From Diphasiastrum complanatum (lineage: Eukaryota; Streptophyta; Lycopodiopsida; Lycopodiales; Lycopodiaceae): a stretch of DNA of 64,000 nt. Positions 11,169-22,071 of this stretch are shown piece by piece. The stretch covers positions 33,926,525 through 33,990,524 of the forward strand of contig CM055093.1 of NCBI GenBank assembly GCA_029204225.1, given 5' to 3'. The position numbers were made by a program, and so were the translations under genes. The notes under the pieces were generated by a model. It did no database searches. It was given only the letters and a program-made list of their open reading frames with translations, and was not told the DNA's origin. Position 1 is the stretch's first letter, and each line of letters begins with the position of its first letter.

Positions 11169-11976
11169 GCGTTGTTGATGGCTTTTTCATCATATCCAAG
11201 GAAAATACACTTAACACCTTTTGCATCTAGTTTCTTTCGTTTTTCATCAAGCACATGAGCGTAAACATCGCAACCAAATACTTGTAAATGAGAAACATTA
11301 GGTTTCTTTTCAGTAAAAGCTTCATAAGGTGTCTTACCCTCCACGGACTTTGTAGGACACCGATTCAAGATATGAGTAGTTGTGTTGCATGCTTCTGCCC
11401 AAAAGGTATTTGGCAAACCCTTGCTCTTAAGTATTGCCCTAGCCATCTCCACAATGGATCTATCCTTCCATTCTGCAACTCCATTCTGTTGTGGTGAATA
11501 GGGTGTAGTAGTTGGCTCTTAATCCTCTAATCCTTGCAAAAATCTATAAACTCTGTTGAAAATTACTCACCGCCACCATCTGATCTGAGAGTCTTAATAT
11601 AACAACCTGTTTGTTTTTCAACTAGAGCCTTGAACTCTCTAAACTTTGCAAAAGCATCATATTTCTTGCTTATGAAATAAATTCAGATATGTCTACTATA
11701 GTCGTCAATGAACATGATGAAATAGTAACAACCACTAATGGACCTAGTTTGTATTGGTCCACACAGATCACTATGAACAAGATAAAGAATGCCATTGGCT
11801 CTTCTTGCTCCACCTTTGGAAAATATCTCTCTATGTTGTTTTCCCACTTCTACTGTTTTAAAATCAGAGCTACCAGACCCTCGCTGGAACTGTGTTCTGC
11901 CCTCTGATGGCCTGAGCAACTTTTTTTTTTTACTTGTGGAGAGCCTGTGGTCTACTGTTTTACCTGTCTGCTGCAC
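11117..11976 (-). pseudogene. Ty1/copia integrase fragment
   Basis: The minus-strand reading gives GKQHREIFSKGGARRAN (end of the gag-pre-integrase domain), LVHSDLCGPI (first Asp), FIMFIDDYSR, a LRSDGGGE-like second Asp between the two frames near 11590, and then MARAILKSKGLPNTFWAEA, LNRCPTKSVEGKTPYEAF and FLGYDEKA. These are the standard copia integrase signatures in order. Stops at about 11525-11690 separate the two open frames. The fragment ends at about 11168 where short-knuckle gag begins. Confidence 0.8.
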
Positions 11977-12300
11977 GCTACATGCGGAGAACTGACCTGC
12001 TCGACCTGTCTCTGGCCAACTACAACCATTTTCCTACAGTTTCAGACCTGCCAGTACTGTGACAGGCTGTCAGGGGCCTCCCTACACATTTTTTTGAGTT
12101 GTGTCAGATCAAACCGATATCAGACCTGTCTGTGGCCTGCCTACCTCCAACTATATGTCGGTCTACATCAGTCAAAATCAACAGAAATCAGACCTGTTTG
12201 CAACCTGAGCGACCTGCCATAGTCTGTCTATGGACTGTGTTCTCTGTCAGGGTTTTCGGAAGTCTACAAACACCATGGCACCTGTTCATTTGAGCGATTG
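11905..12300. repeat. CAGACCTG/GACCTGTCTG-rich irregular repeat stretch
   Basis: After a poly-T tract (11922-11932) the sequence repeatedly returns to GACCTG or its variants, for example TTACCTGTCTG, TCGACCTGTCTC, TCAGACCTGCC, TCAGACCTGTCTG, TCAGACCTGTTTG and GCGACCTGCC. Spacing is irregular. It may be a degraded low-complexity coding linker of the adjacent minus-strand element or a short satellite-like patch. Open frames here (11947-12222, 12099-12293) reflect the repeats. Confidence 0.45.
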
Positions 12301-13242
12301 ATCGTCTAACTCACTACCTAGCAAAGGACAGAGGCAAAGAGACAATGACAATTAGAAACGACATTCATGACTGGGGTTTCACACGCAACGACTACCTAAT
12401 TGCACATTGAGGTGAGTTTTTGACTTGAACTTTCTTTCTAGTCACTTCCATTTCTTGAAGTTCTGTTTGTAAGCTCGTGACTTAAATTGGAGTGGGATGT
12501 GAGATGTGTATGATAGGGTTTTACACTTTGAAGGAGGTTGTTATGAATGGTCTAGGGAAGTAAGCTTGTTGAGGGACTAATTACGTCAAGTTTTTTTTTC
12601 CTGAGGTCCTACAGATTTAAGTGTTGCTGATGGTTGTGATTTTCAGTTGTACTCATTTACATTGGTGACTACTTGTAAGGTTTGGTAGTGAATCGGGTTT
12701 TTAAGCATGAACTAGAGTTCAGTTGAGAATTATAGTAATGAATGTCATATGTTGTGGGGTTAATTAAGGGAAGGATTTATTTCGGTTATTGATGTTTAGT
12801 GAAAGCAAGAACGCTTGTAACCAGGGTTTATTAGCATGGTTTGGAAGTAATTATATGGATACAGTTTTAAAAGGTGAATGTGTTTTACTCTATGCTTGTC
12901 TAAGATAGAACTGATAGTTTAAACCGCAATAAACCGTCAAAGTTTAAAAGCGTTTTACTTTTTGTCATTTATGAAGCGTGTCAGCTGGACCCGACCTCTT
13001 GGTTAAAGTGTCACACTAGTCACACCCGTCGTCAGTACTGTCTAGCGAAATACCTAGACCTGACGATCGGTGAAAATATCACCGCTTATCAAACAAAGCG
13101 GTGCGTATAACTTGCACCCCACGAGCACATCATAGGCAATAAATCGGTTTCAGGCCCATGTAAGGTTTGTACTAGCTGCAAGCTGAATTCAATGGGGAAA
13201 GAGACATTAGCGAATTAGTGATCAGAAGTTTTTATGGAACCG
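12301..13242. other. Unassigned intergenic DNA with one small hairpin
   Basis: No coding region or known repeat family is recognised. A short perfect stem (CACCGCTT / AAGCGGTG, 13080-13103, 8-base loop) sits in a locally GC-richer patch (12970-13140) that differs in composition from its surroundings. Confidence 0.4.
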
Positions 13243-14340
13243 TAATTCTAGAAAGCTAGTGAATCATTGCACCAAAAGTGCTAGCACCCCCTCCTTGCAA
13301 CTGTATCTCTGAGAGCCTGGAAAACTCTCATCGGTTGGGGAGCACGGGGCAATAGAGAGGCCATCAGGGTTGAAAGTGGCAAATCCTCTATTGCTCACGT
13401 AGGGCCGAACCACCATTAGAGGTGGGGCCCCTTGATCCTTTTAGGAAGTTTTGGCTGGACTAACCCCCCATCAAAATAGGCCCTAACATCAAGGTAATTG
13501 TGAAAGTTAAATTATTGATTTGTTAGCTTTCAATCTTAATCTTCAGGTTTGGTCGACTGCTCATCCAGTGTATCATGTAAATTTACTTTATATAATGATG
13601 ACAGTTTGATGTATTGAAGATTTTTGCCCATTTGGAAGATTTATCGCTCAATGTACCTTTGGACCCTGAATAAGTACTCAGGATCAGAGACAAACAATTA
13701 AGAAATTGTTCTATCTCTGTGTGCTTGCTTAGGTTGGTTGGTCAAATTGATGATAATGATTCATGGGAAGAGTTAAAAGCATACAAATTGGATTTTCCCT
13801 AGTTACTCGTTCTGAGGACAGAACTGATTTAAGGGGGGAAGAATGTTACGTCCATGTCCTGTATAAGGGAAACAAAATAATTCTTGACATGGATAACCTG
13901 TCTCTCCAGGTGTATATGGTTATTGGTTATGCCTCGTCATTCCGGGCTTGGCCTGTAAAGTAAAGTAATTAATAATCATATGAGGGCCCAGACCTATAAT
14001 TGGACATAGGAGCACATGCATAGTGAATGATTGTTTTAATACGAGAATAGGAGGTTAATAGCTCAGTATAGGTTGCATGGGAATCCTAGGGAGAATATTC
14101 TCTCTCTCATGAGGAGAATATGTCCATTAAAAACTCACCCATCCTCCTATTGGAAATTCAGTTTCTTGAGCCTGTTTCTCCTCCTCTCTCTTAGGTTCTT
14201 CATTATGGCTTTGGGGCTAGGTCCAGGAGGAAACAAAAGGGATCTAGGTTTGGATGGATGGTTTTGCTCCACAGGTGTCCTTTTGGTTGTTTTGCAACAG
14301 GATCTAGTCAGATCTTCATATGGTGATCCTTACATCAGGG
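13243..14340 (+). mobile_element. Internally deleted gypsy element: LTR 3' half, short interior, LTR 5' half
   Basis: 13243-13488 matches the 3' half of the solo LTR at 8328-8568 and ends in the same CCCTAACA. 13489-13830 is a leftover interior; its last part reads IDDNDSWEELKAYKLDFP in frame, which looks like a pol C-terminal tail. A polypurine tract, AAGGGGGGAAGAA (13831-13843), is followed at 13844 by TGTTACG, the start of the 3' LTR, which matches the 5' half of the solo LTR to 14340. The inverted ends TGTTA/TAACA fit an LTR. Both LTRs are cut at nearly the same internal point. Confidence 0.7.
13831..13843 (+). other. Polypurine tract
   Basis: AAGGGGGGAAGAA directly precedes TGTTACG of the downstream LTR, the expected site for plus-strand priming in Ty3/gypsy elements. 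Confidence 0.7.
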
Positions 14341-14992
14341 CTAAGGGCTAAGGGCTTAGGATTTAGGATTTAGTGTTTAGGGTTCATGGTTTAGGGTTAA
14401 GGGCCAAGGCTTAAGGATTGAAAGTTTAGGGCTAATGGTTAAAGGACCAAGGATTAAGGGTTAAGGGCGGATTTAGGATTTAAGATTTAGGGCTAAGAGC
14501 TTAGGAAATAGGGTTTAGGGCTAAGGGATTTGGATTTAGGGTTTATGGCTAGGTTAGGATTTAGAGTTTTGAGTTTAGGATTTAGGGCTAAGGGCTTAGG
14601 ATTTAGGATTCATTGTTAAGGCTTTAGGTTTAGGGTTTAGGGTTTAGGGTTTAGGATTTAGGATTTAGGGTTAAGAGTTAAGGGCTTAGGATTTAGGGTT
14701 TAGAATTTAGAATTTAGGGCTGGGGGCTTAGAGTATAGGATTTAGTGTTTAGAATTTAGGGCTTAGGGTCTAGGGTTAAGGTCCAAGGGTTTAGGGTTTA
14801 TGTTTTAAGTTTTAAGGTTTAGGATTTAGGGCTTAGGGCTTAGGGCTTAGGCTTTAGGGCTTAGGGCTTAGGGCTTAGGGTGTAGGATTTAGGGCTAAGG
14901 GCTTAGGGTTTAGGGTTTAGGATCTAGGATTAGGGGTTTAGGATTTAGGGCTTATGGCTATGGGCTTAGGGTTTGGGGCTTAGGGCATTGAG
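14336..14992 (+). repeat. Interstitial telomere-like repeat block (degenerate TTTAGGG)
   Basis: About 650 bases are built from variants of the plant telomere unit TTTAGGG, for example GGGCTTAGG, TTTAGGATT and GGGCTAAGG, with the perfect run TTTAGGGTTTAGGGTTTAGG near 14630-14655. All copies are on the G-rich strand in one orientation. The block begins exactly where the LTR at 14340 is cut and ends where the copia fragment starts at about 15000. Confidence 0.85.
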
Positions 14993-14999
14993 AAAGGGC

Positions 15000-16110
15000 T
15001 GCAAGACTACATACTAGTGTTGGATGCCTTTACTTTCAAGGTCATACAACAACCAAAAGAATCCATTGAACAATGCAACGATTAATTAGCAAATGGTAGC
15101 TTGTGAGTCTTTGAGAGGCTACAAGCCTCACAACTCTGTCCACACTTTGAGAATGTCTTTGGAAGGCTGAGTGCAAGATCCTTTGTGCATAGCATCTCCA
15201 TTGATTTGAAGTTGGGATGGCCTAACCTCTTATGCCAAAGCTCCACTTGATTAAGCTCCTACTTAGCCATGTTCACACTTTCAAGAAATACATTAGCATC
15301 AAGCTTAAGTAGTCTTCCTTGCTTGAATCCCTTTACAATGCAAGTGTCATTCATCATAATGGAGCAAACACCTTGCTTAAAATGGACATCTAAACGATCA
15401 TCCATCGATTGTCCTACACTAAGCAAAATCTTAGTAAGTGTATGAACATAGAGTACATTTGAAGATTTACTCTTTTAGAGGATCCAAGACTTAAGGAAAT
15501 AGTTTTCACTCCATCTACTCTACACTCTTGAAAACTTGTTGTCAGAATAGACTTTTTACAACCTACAAAAGGTACAAGAGTTGAGAAGAAATCCTTTTGG
15601 AATGTCATGTGGGAGCTAGCCCCACTATCAATCCACGATGTGTCATTAGAGTAGCTATTGATTGTTGATGTAGATGCCATCAAGGATGAATCAACTTCAT
15701 CCTCATCTTCCTCAAAAGTAAGGTTGCCTTGCTTGCTCTCACCTTGTGCATTCTTCCTTTTGCAGCACTTGGATGCAAAGTGCCCCTTCTTTCCACAAAA
15801 AAAGTACTTTTGTTTGGCCTTGTTCTTCTTTCCACCTTCAAAGCTTTATGCTTGATCATCACTCTTGGTCTCCTGGTGTTGAATCTTCTTCTTGGACTTT
15901 GCCTTGCCTTTGCTTGAGAAGTTGGCCTTCTCATCTCCATCATGTAGCTTCAAGAAACCAATCTTTTGTCTCACATGAAGGATTCTACTCTCCTCGGCCG
16001 CAAGCACACTATGGAGCTTGTGAATAGAAGGTAGAGAATCTTAAATTGCCAAGCTTTGTACTAGATTGGAGAACTCATCTTCAAGACCATTTAGTATGAT
16101 TTGCACAAGT
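15000..16110 (-). pseudogene. Copia family A: zinc knuckle, protease and gag-pre-integrase domain
   Basis: On the minus strand, about 15820-15780 encodes YFFCGKKGHFASKC, a zinc knuckle whose first Cys is now Tyr. The protease follows: SWIDSGASSHMT (about 15640-15605), with the DSGA catalytic motif. Further on, GVCSIMMNDTCIVKGFKQGRLLKLD and VELWHKRLGHPNFKSMEML (about 15270-15180) mark the gag-pre-integrase region. A TAG lies in this stretch and the Val-Gly block is frameshifted. The fragment stops at the telomere-like block, so integrase and RT are missing here. Confidence 0.8.
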
Positions 16111-16116
16111 TCATCA

Positions 16117-16605
16117 TCATGAAATTTTTTTACTAATGATGGAAAGTTCTTTATTGAGAGATTTTATCCTCAAGACATACTCTTGAGCACTCTCATCACT
16201 ACCTCTAATGCTTTGTAGAACTTTGTTCCTAAGCATAGGCACTCTAATGCTTTGTAGAACTTTGTTTTTAAGCATAAGCACTCGAGAGGTGTTTTTGGAT
16301 TCATAAATCCCTCTTAAGGAGTCCCAAGCCTCCTTGGCCGAGGTACAAGATGAAACTTCTTTAAGAAGTTCATTACTAACATTCATTTTAAGACAATGTA
16401 ATGCTATCCTAGATCTCTTCTTGTACTTCACTAGATCTTGTCCTCCTCGAGGCTCTTCCCAATCACCAAGAACAAGATCATACAAATCTTGGAGCACTGG
16501 AAGTGACTCCATTCTTACTTTCCAGATTGAATAGTTACTTGAATTCAACCTTTCACTAGCTTCAAGAAGATAGGCTCCAATTGAACCCATTTTTACTAGT
16601 AACAA
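16117..16605 (-). pseudogene. gag: Copia family A gag (UBN2-type) with internal 13-residue duplication
   Basis: This 162-codon minus-strand frame begins near MGSIGAYLLEASERLNSSNYSIWKVRMES, typical of plant copia gag (NYxxWxxxMxxxL). It continues with KKRSRIALHCLKMNVSNELLKEVSS, KEAWDSLRGIYESKNTSRVLMLKNKVLQS and AQEYVLRIKSLNKELS. It is clearly related to the gag at 34244-34880. A tandem 39-bp duplication (16203-16241 and 16242-16280) repeats 13 residues in frame. The frame stops at 16117, so the gag C-terminus is cut. Confidence 0.8.
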
Positions 16606-17371
16606 TGTACTATTTAAAGGCTCTCCCTTCTCTCTTTCTCAGAATTTAGCCACAAAGCTACTCAATATTCACTCTACGACTTTATAAAAAAGTAGTGAAT
16701 CAACTGGATGTATGCCATTGATTTCATCAAAAGTTAAAGCAAGACCATGCTAAAAAATGCTTCCTTTGTAATGCTAGAAAAAATAGCTTGTTTCATAGCA
16801 AATTCCCATGGGAAGCAACGATTCAAGCAAATGGAAAAGCTTATTCACTTCCAAATTGTAAATGATCAACTATGTTGACAATTTCTGAAAGTGAACTTCA
16901 AGAAGCTTATTTCAAATAAAATCAACATTTAACTCCTCTAACATAGCAAAAAATTTCGATTGCTTTTAAAGCACTAAAAAAAACATATTTTTCAAAGAAC
17001 AATTTCTCAATCTTAATTCCAAGGGCAATAACCCCTTATTAAGATTGAAAATTTGCCTTATCATCAAAAAGTAAGAAACAAAAGTAATTTGCAAAACTTT
17101 TGGCAAAACTGAGCTCTATTTTCCTTCAAAATCATTTTTCAAGAGCGTAATTGATCAAACCGGTTGCAAACTTCGGTAGTGCACATACCATACAACCGAA
17201 TCCTCTTGCAAAAGCTGTGATTTAAGATGAGAATCGAGAACTGCCTCACCAAGCCTTTGCTCCAAATTGTTGCTTCAAGAATCCAAGAATCAGGATCCCA
17301 TCGCGAAAAACCTTCCACAATTTTTGGCCTCCTCTTTGAGAACTTTCCAATGATAAAACCGCATAGCTTTT
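16606..17371 (-). other. Copia family A leader (between PBS and gag)
   Basis: This is the untranslated region of the minus-strand element between the primer-binding site and gag. It is AT-rich with many A-tracts. Open frames at 17139-17441 lack motifs and run across the PBS, so they are not called. Confidence 0.45.
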
Positions 17372-17383
17372 GCTTTGATACCA
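17372..17383 (-). other. Primer-binding site of copia family A
   Basis: The plus strand reads GCTTTGATACCA, whose complement TGGTATCAAAGC matches the 3' end of plant initiator tRNA-Met apart from one base. The 5' LTR of the minus-strand element should begin at 17384 and extend right. Its far end could not be found. Confidence 0.7.
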
Positions 17384-18600
17384 ATATAAAGCCCCCCACC
17401 AAGAATACAATAGCCAAGCTAGCCACAACAAAGCAACACAAGGGAATCGGATGGTGGATAAACCAACCTAGACGAATCTAGCCCCCAAGCTATGGATCAA
17501 TCCCTCATAAGGGATAGAGGTGTCATACCAGCAACATGTAGCTACCAATCACACAATCAAGCATACACTAGTCATAGCCCAATGGGTATACTTATATCCT
17601 CCAAGGCCCATGCACCACTAGTAGTGCACTGTGACACCTCACTGCACACCTCTGCAGCTTATTTGGGCCACATCATCTAATTTCCCGATGACTCACTGAT
17701 AGATCCATAATAATCCACCATCATGAGTTTAGGCCTCCAAACCCCTCATAATTATAATTAGCTTACGGGTCGAGGTAGACCTACTGACCTCTAGCAGGAT
17801 AATCAATCCAAGATTAGTCATGGGCATGACATGAGTAATATCCCTTGCCTATAATTAAGTGCAAAAAGACAAGATATTTAGAGAATTGACCATGTGTGTG
17901 TGTGTGTGTGTGGTAATTCGAGTGTTTTTTGTAAAGGAATTTGGCCCAAGGAGAATAAGATATTGTTTCAAACTCCTAGATTTTCTACTAGTGCAACTGT
18001 CCTTAGCATGTGTAGAAGGCCCCACTAAATCATTTGGGCAAGCATTCAAACTCTGAACCATATGGATTTTATTCAACTGACTTTTACAACCAAGTCATTT
18101 ATCCACATGTGAAGATTGCCAATATAGTGCACCTTATGTGAGTGTTAAGCCTCGAGAAGAAAAAATATTGTTTAATGGATTAACATTATGTCAAACAAGG
18201 GTGATAACAACACAATTAACATACTTGGAGTTAATATGTATCCACGGGATCCAACAAGAATGTAGACAATCATGAAGGTAGTCAAGCAAAAATGTAGACA
18301 AACTAGTTAGTTGCTTTGAGTTAATGATAGTCTATGTTGAAGCTTGATGGTTAACCCTCATTTTCAAACCTCGTCGATGGAGAACAAACCCTTAGAAGAA
18401 AGGCTGAAACCTCCAAGTTGTTGACAAGCTGATTAGAATGCTACAGGCTAGAAAAAAAAGGTGCAACTCAATGGCCTCCATGTTTGTAGTATTATAGCCT
18501 CATTGATGGATGAAGCATCGATAGGAAAAAGTCACCAAATTTTTGAAGTACGGTCACCGTGGACATTGTTTGCTCACAATTGCATTTTAGATAAGACCCC
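17384..18600. other. Possible 5' LTR remnant of copia A, then unassigned DNA
   Basis: The first part should be the minus-strand 5' LTR by position, but there is no partner LTR to define its length. A (GT)n microsatellite occupies 17892-17912. No gene is recognised. Confidence 0.35.
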
Positions 18601-18626
18601 AAGCAAATATGGTGCCCTTGAACACC

Positions 18627-18668
18627 CCACCCCCCCCCCCCCCCCAAAAAAAAAAAAAAAAAAAAAAA
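18627..18668. repeat. Poly-C followed by poly-A tract
   Basis: About 19 C residues (interrupted once by A) run straight into about 23 A residues. This is a simple-sequence tract. Read lengths here may be inexact. Confidence 0.9.
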
Positions 18669-20575
18669 GTACAGGTGTAAAACTCATCCAAGTTAGACTT
18701 CTTAAGACGGGAGTAATTTTTCTCACAAATAACAATATAAACTTTTTCTTTCTAAAATTATTGGGAGTTCAATTAACTAGTCCATAGGTTTAACGATTAT
18801 AGAGGAAAGTTCTTTTTTAGCGAGAGTTCACTATAATATGCATCATACATTACATACATGACTAGTCCTTGATCGAATTCATAGTGAGGGCCCATGTTGC
18901 AATTTGATGGTTGAGGTGGCTCTTCAGATTTTTTTTCCATCATGAGAGTTGTTTTACATTTCAATTTGAATCAAATTTATCCTCGAATATTATCAAAGTT
19001 TCTAAATTTCATATTGAGATTTGGTTGATTATATCATTGTATAAAAGTGCACAAACTTTTTAGCGATATTTGACCCTCAAATTATAATGCAAACTTATAA
19101 TTGGAAATGTGTGATAAAATAGAATAATCCACGATAAGTTGAAAGGACACCATGAGCCTTTCAAAGTCATAGTAAGCAATGAGTGCATATGGAAGCCCAA
19201 ATTTGAAAATGAACCAACCTATAATAAAATGTCCTTTCACTATCATAGTAAGCAAAGAGTGCATATAGAAGCCTCCTATTTATATCCATACACAAAACAT
19301 CACTTGCACTACATGACGTTAAAAAATCTCTTGGATTGTAGGGACAACAACAAGAACCTTTGAGACTCGTCTAAGAAAATAAGTTCATATTAAAGTGGTC
19401 ACTTGGAAAGTGAATGGACACTTTATGGTAAGAAATAAATTCATAAAGTGGTCACTTTGAAAGTGAAAGGATTGTTCAGAATCAAAGCATGAAATCTAAG
19501 TTAGATAACGTGTCCATGTTTTAACATATCCACCTTTTTATTGATATTTACAAGTGGGATTTGACGTGGATGTCATTTTGGCAACCTAAATGCAAAAGTG
19601 CAAATGTCATGTGTGAGAGTCAAATTTGACGACTGAATGTGAAATATGGAAAATGTGCCTATAACTACCAATTTGCTTTTTTTTTTTTTTTTCTCTTGTA
19701 CGTCCTCATTTGTGCGCCAAATTGGAGTCGAATCTCTTAACTCATGGAGAGGAAGGAAGTCCTAACCTTATTGGAGCAACAAGCAATATAGCTATGAAAT
19801 TGGAATCAACTATGCTTGACATAGTGGGGCCGCCACCACGTTAAAGGTTCTAGTGGCCTTGAGGGATGATGTGCTAGCACCACTAGTAGCTCTCAAGGCC
19901 TACACCACCCTTCAATGAGGCTAGTCACCACATTGCTTTGTTAGATGCAGTTGGGAACGATGCTACAAATTTACACTTAGAGTTGCAATTTATAGAATTT
20001 AACATGACAATTTTAGTTAGGATGTCATGCGTTGCTTGGTTTGAAATTTTGTCTTGCAAATTTTGTTTCCTAGACTCTAGAATTGAGTTGTCAAAGTATA
20101 ACGCCATCTCCCTATTGTTAATTTCTCAATTTGAAGACTTTGACATGCTCAGGTTGTTTACTGCCATCAAAACTCAAAGTACGAGTCCATGTGCACTTTT
20201 CAAGTTGCCATTGAAAACTCCTTTGACAAACTGCCCATTCATGTTCACAATTGTATCTTGCCCTTTAGATAGGTCAAATTGTGCTTTTTACCAAAGCAAA
20301 ATGACCATCAAATTTCAACATTGATTGAAAAATACAGAGTAGTTTCTTGCCCTTCAAATAGGTCAAAATGTGCAATTGATTGACAATACATTTATAATAT
20401 ATCTCCAATGTAGTGGTGGGGGCTGAGTTTGAAAGACTCGCCAATGACATGTGGCAATGTTCTGTCTTCTATCCATAAGCAAATCTTTTCACATGTGATG
20501 AGTAGTGCTTGAGGTTGACATGCCCACCCAAGTTCAATTCTTTGTGATCCCATGGGTTCACAATACCAATAAACA

Positions 20576-20578
<3 letters not shown>
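18669..20578. other. Unassigned intergenic DNA with short local duplications
   Basis: No gene recognised. Small tandem duplications are visible: CATAGTAAGCAA.GAGTGCATAT at about 19168 and 19243, AAAGTGGTCACTT at about 19393 and 19446, and TTGCCCTT..ATAGGTCAAA at about 20257 and 20348. A poly-T run lies at 19678-19692. Confidence 0.4.

Positions 20579-20670
<92 letters not shown>
20579..20670. repeat. Compound (GT)n(GA)n microsatellite
   Basis: About 30 bases of GT repeats join about 60 bases of GA repeats. Open frames across it on both strands encode only simple repeats. Confidence 0.95.
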
Positions 20671-20674
<4 letters not shown>

Positions 20675-21960
20675 TCCATGTATGTAAATGTGTTCAAATT
20701 CTTTCAAAGCATGCAAAGTTATGGGGATTGTGCTTGGGTATGTGTGATGCTTGTGAACATATGGATTGAGTATATGGCATGTATATCGATGGTACTTGCA
20801 ATCATATGACTTGAGGGGGGATAGCTATTGAAGATTTGTGATGCGGTGAATCTTGTTGTGTTGGGCCCAAATCTTTCACACGTGTGAGAGGCATGCTTCC
20901 AAATTTCTAGACTAGTCGTACATGATCTTGTGGCTTGCACTACGATCATACATGTGATCATACTCTAGATTTTAGCTAGTAACGATTTGTCATGTGGCCA
21001 ATCCCAAATCTATTACATGTGCGAGAGCAATGCCTAGACCTATGTCATCCTGGCGCTACTACCGCATGCAATCCCTACACCACGTCAGGGAGTACCTGTA
21101 CGGCTAAGAAAATACAAAAAAAATAAAACTTGGAACATGGAGGGGAGTGGTGGGGATTGCACTCCCGCACTCTTGACATGGCGCAACAAAGTGCTTGCAG
21201 TGCGTGCCTTAACAGGAGCATGTGGTCGAACGACATGTACAACAATCATGCAAAAAATGATCATACACTTGAAGGGGTTGCATATCATGTGAGCATGTAT
21301 AGCAATCTCACCCACAATCATATGGCATGAGAGATATGGGAATCAATCGCGAGATTTTCTACCGATAAAAAGTTGCCACATGGCAAATCTTTATTGGGCT
21401 GGGTCCGAACCTTTTGTGTGTGTGCGAACGAGTTGGGGCCGGGCTCTAGTAGTAGGGGTGGGCATTTAGGGGTGGGGTTCTTGTGAGGGGTTTGATCAGC
21501 CGCTAGGATTTGAGTGCATTCACCTCCTCCACCGTTGGATTAGTCGATAAGAGAACATGCAAACTTGGTCACGTCTCCATCGCTGACCATCACTCGTGGC
21601 TGACACCAGCTGGTGGGTCCCACGGAGTTTAAAGGCACGACCGGTTCTACCCTCAACTGCTTAGATCTTTGCCACGTGGCTCACCGACCTATTTGGATGC
21701 TATCGAGCGGCTCATTCTAAAAAGCGTGGCAGATTTTGAACGATTGATCCGAGATCCTACGGTCGGGATCTCGGAATCGCCCGTGCCATTAGGATGGGTA
21801 GGAGGGGTTGAGCCGGCTTCTATTATAGCGACGCGTTATCCCGCTCCGTATCCTGAAAGCACGGGGACGATCTAAGTAGTTTTCTACCGTTGGATCTTCT
21901 TTAGGACCAGCGTTCAGATCTTCCCACGTCTACAGATCCTAGCGCTTAAAATAACAGCTA
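20671..21960 (+). other. Intergenic region grading into the promoter of the Cys/His-repeat gene
   Basis: No gene is recognised between the microsatellite and about 21600. From about 21400 the sequence becomes GC-richer and contains the palindromes described separately, as expected of a proximal plant promoter. Confidence 0.4.
21671..21680. promoter_or_regulatory. G-box palindrome (distal)
   Basis: GCCACGTGGC is a perfect extended G-box, the core site for plant bZIP and bHLH factors. It lies about 350 bases before the leader (CT)n tract of the downstream gene. Confidence 0.5.
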
Positions 21961-21963
21961 TAT

Positions 21964-21973
21964 GCCACGTGGC
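21964..21973. promoter_or_regulatory. G-box palindrome (proximal)
   Basis: A second GCCACGTGGC lies 50 bases before the (CT)n tract at 22024. Two identical 10-base copies near one gene suggest a real bZIP/bHLH target. This is inference from motif knowledge. Confidence 0.55.
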
Positions 21974-22023
21974 AAGAATCCAATGCAGCTTAAAGATATT
22001 GTGGCACTAACGAATATTAGGGT

Positions 22024-22030
22024 TCTCTCT

Positions 22031-22068
<38 letters not shown>
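22024..22068 (+). repeat. (CT)n tract in probable 5' leader
   Basis: A pyrimidine repeat of about 45 bases follows the proximal G-box and precedes TTGGATCGAAGG. CT-rich stretches are common near plant transcription starts and in 5' leaders. Confidence 0.7.

Positions 22069-22071
<3 letters not shown>

Noticed and set aside
14340-14990. CRISPR-like or satellite interpretation of the repeat block
   Set aside because: Units are variants of the plant telomere heptamer without spacers, so telomere-like is the simpler reading.
17139-17441. 100-codon minus-strand frame
   Set aside because: It runs across the primer-binding site and LTR boundary and lacks motifs.
20392-20809. Open frames across the GT/GA microsatellite on both strands
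   Set aside because: They encode only Ser-Leu, Val-Cys, Arg-Glu or His-Thr repeats made by the simple sequence.
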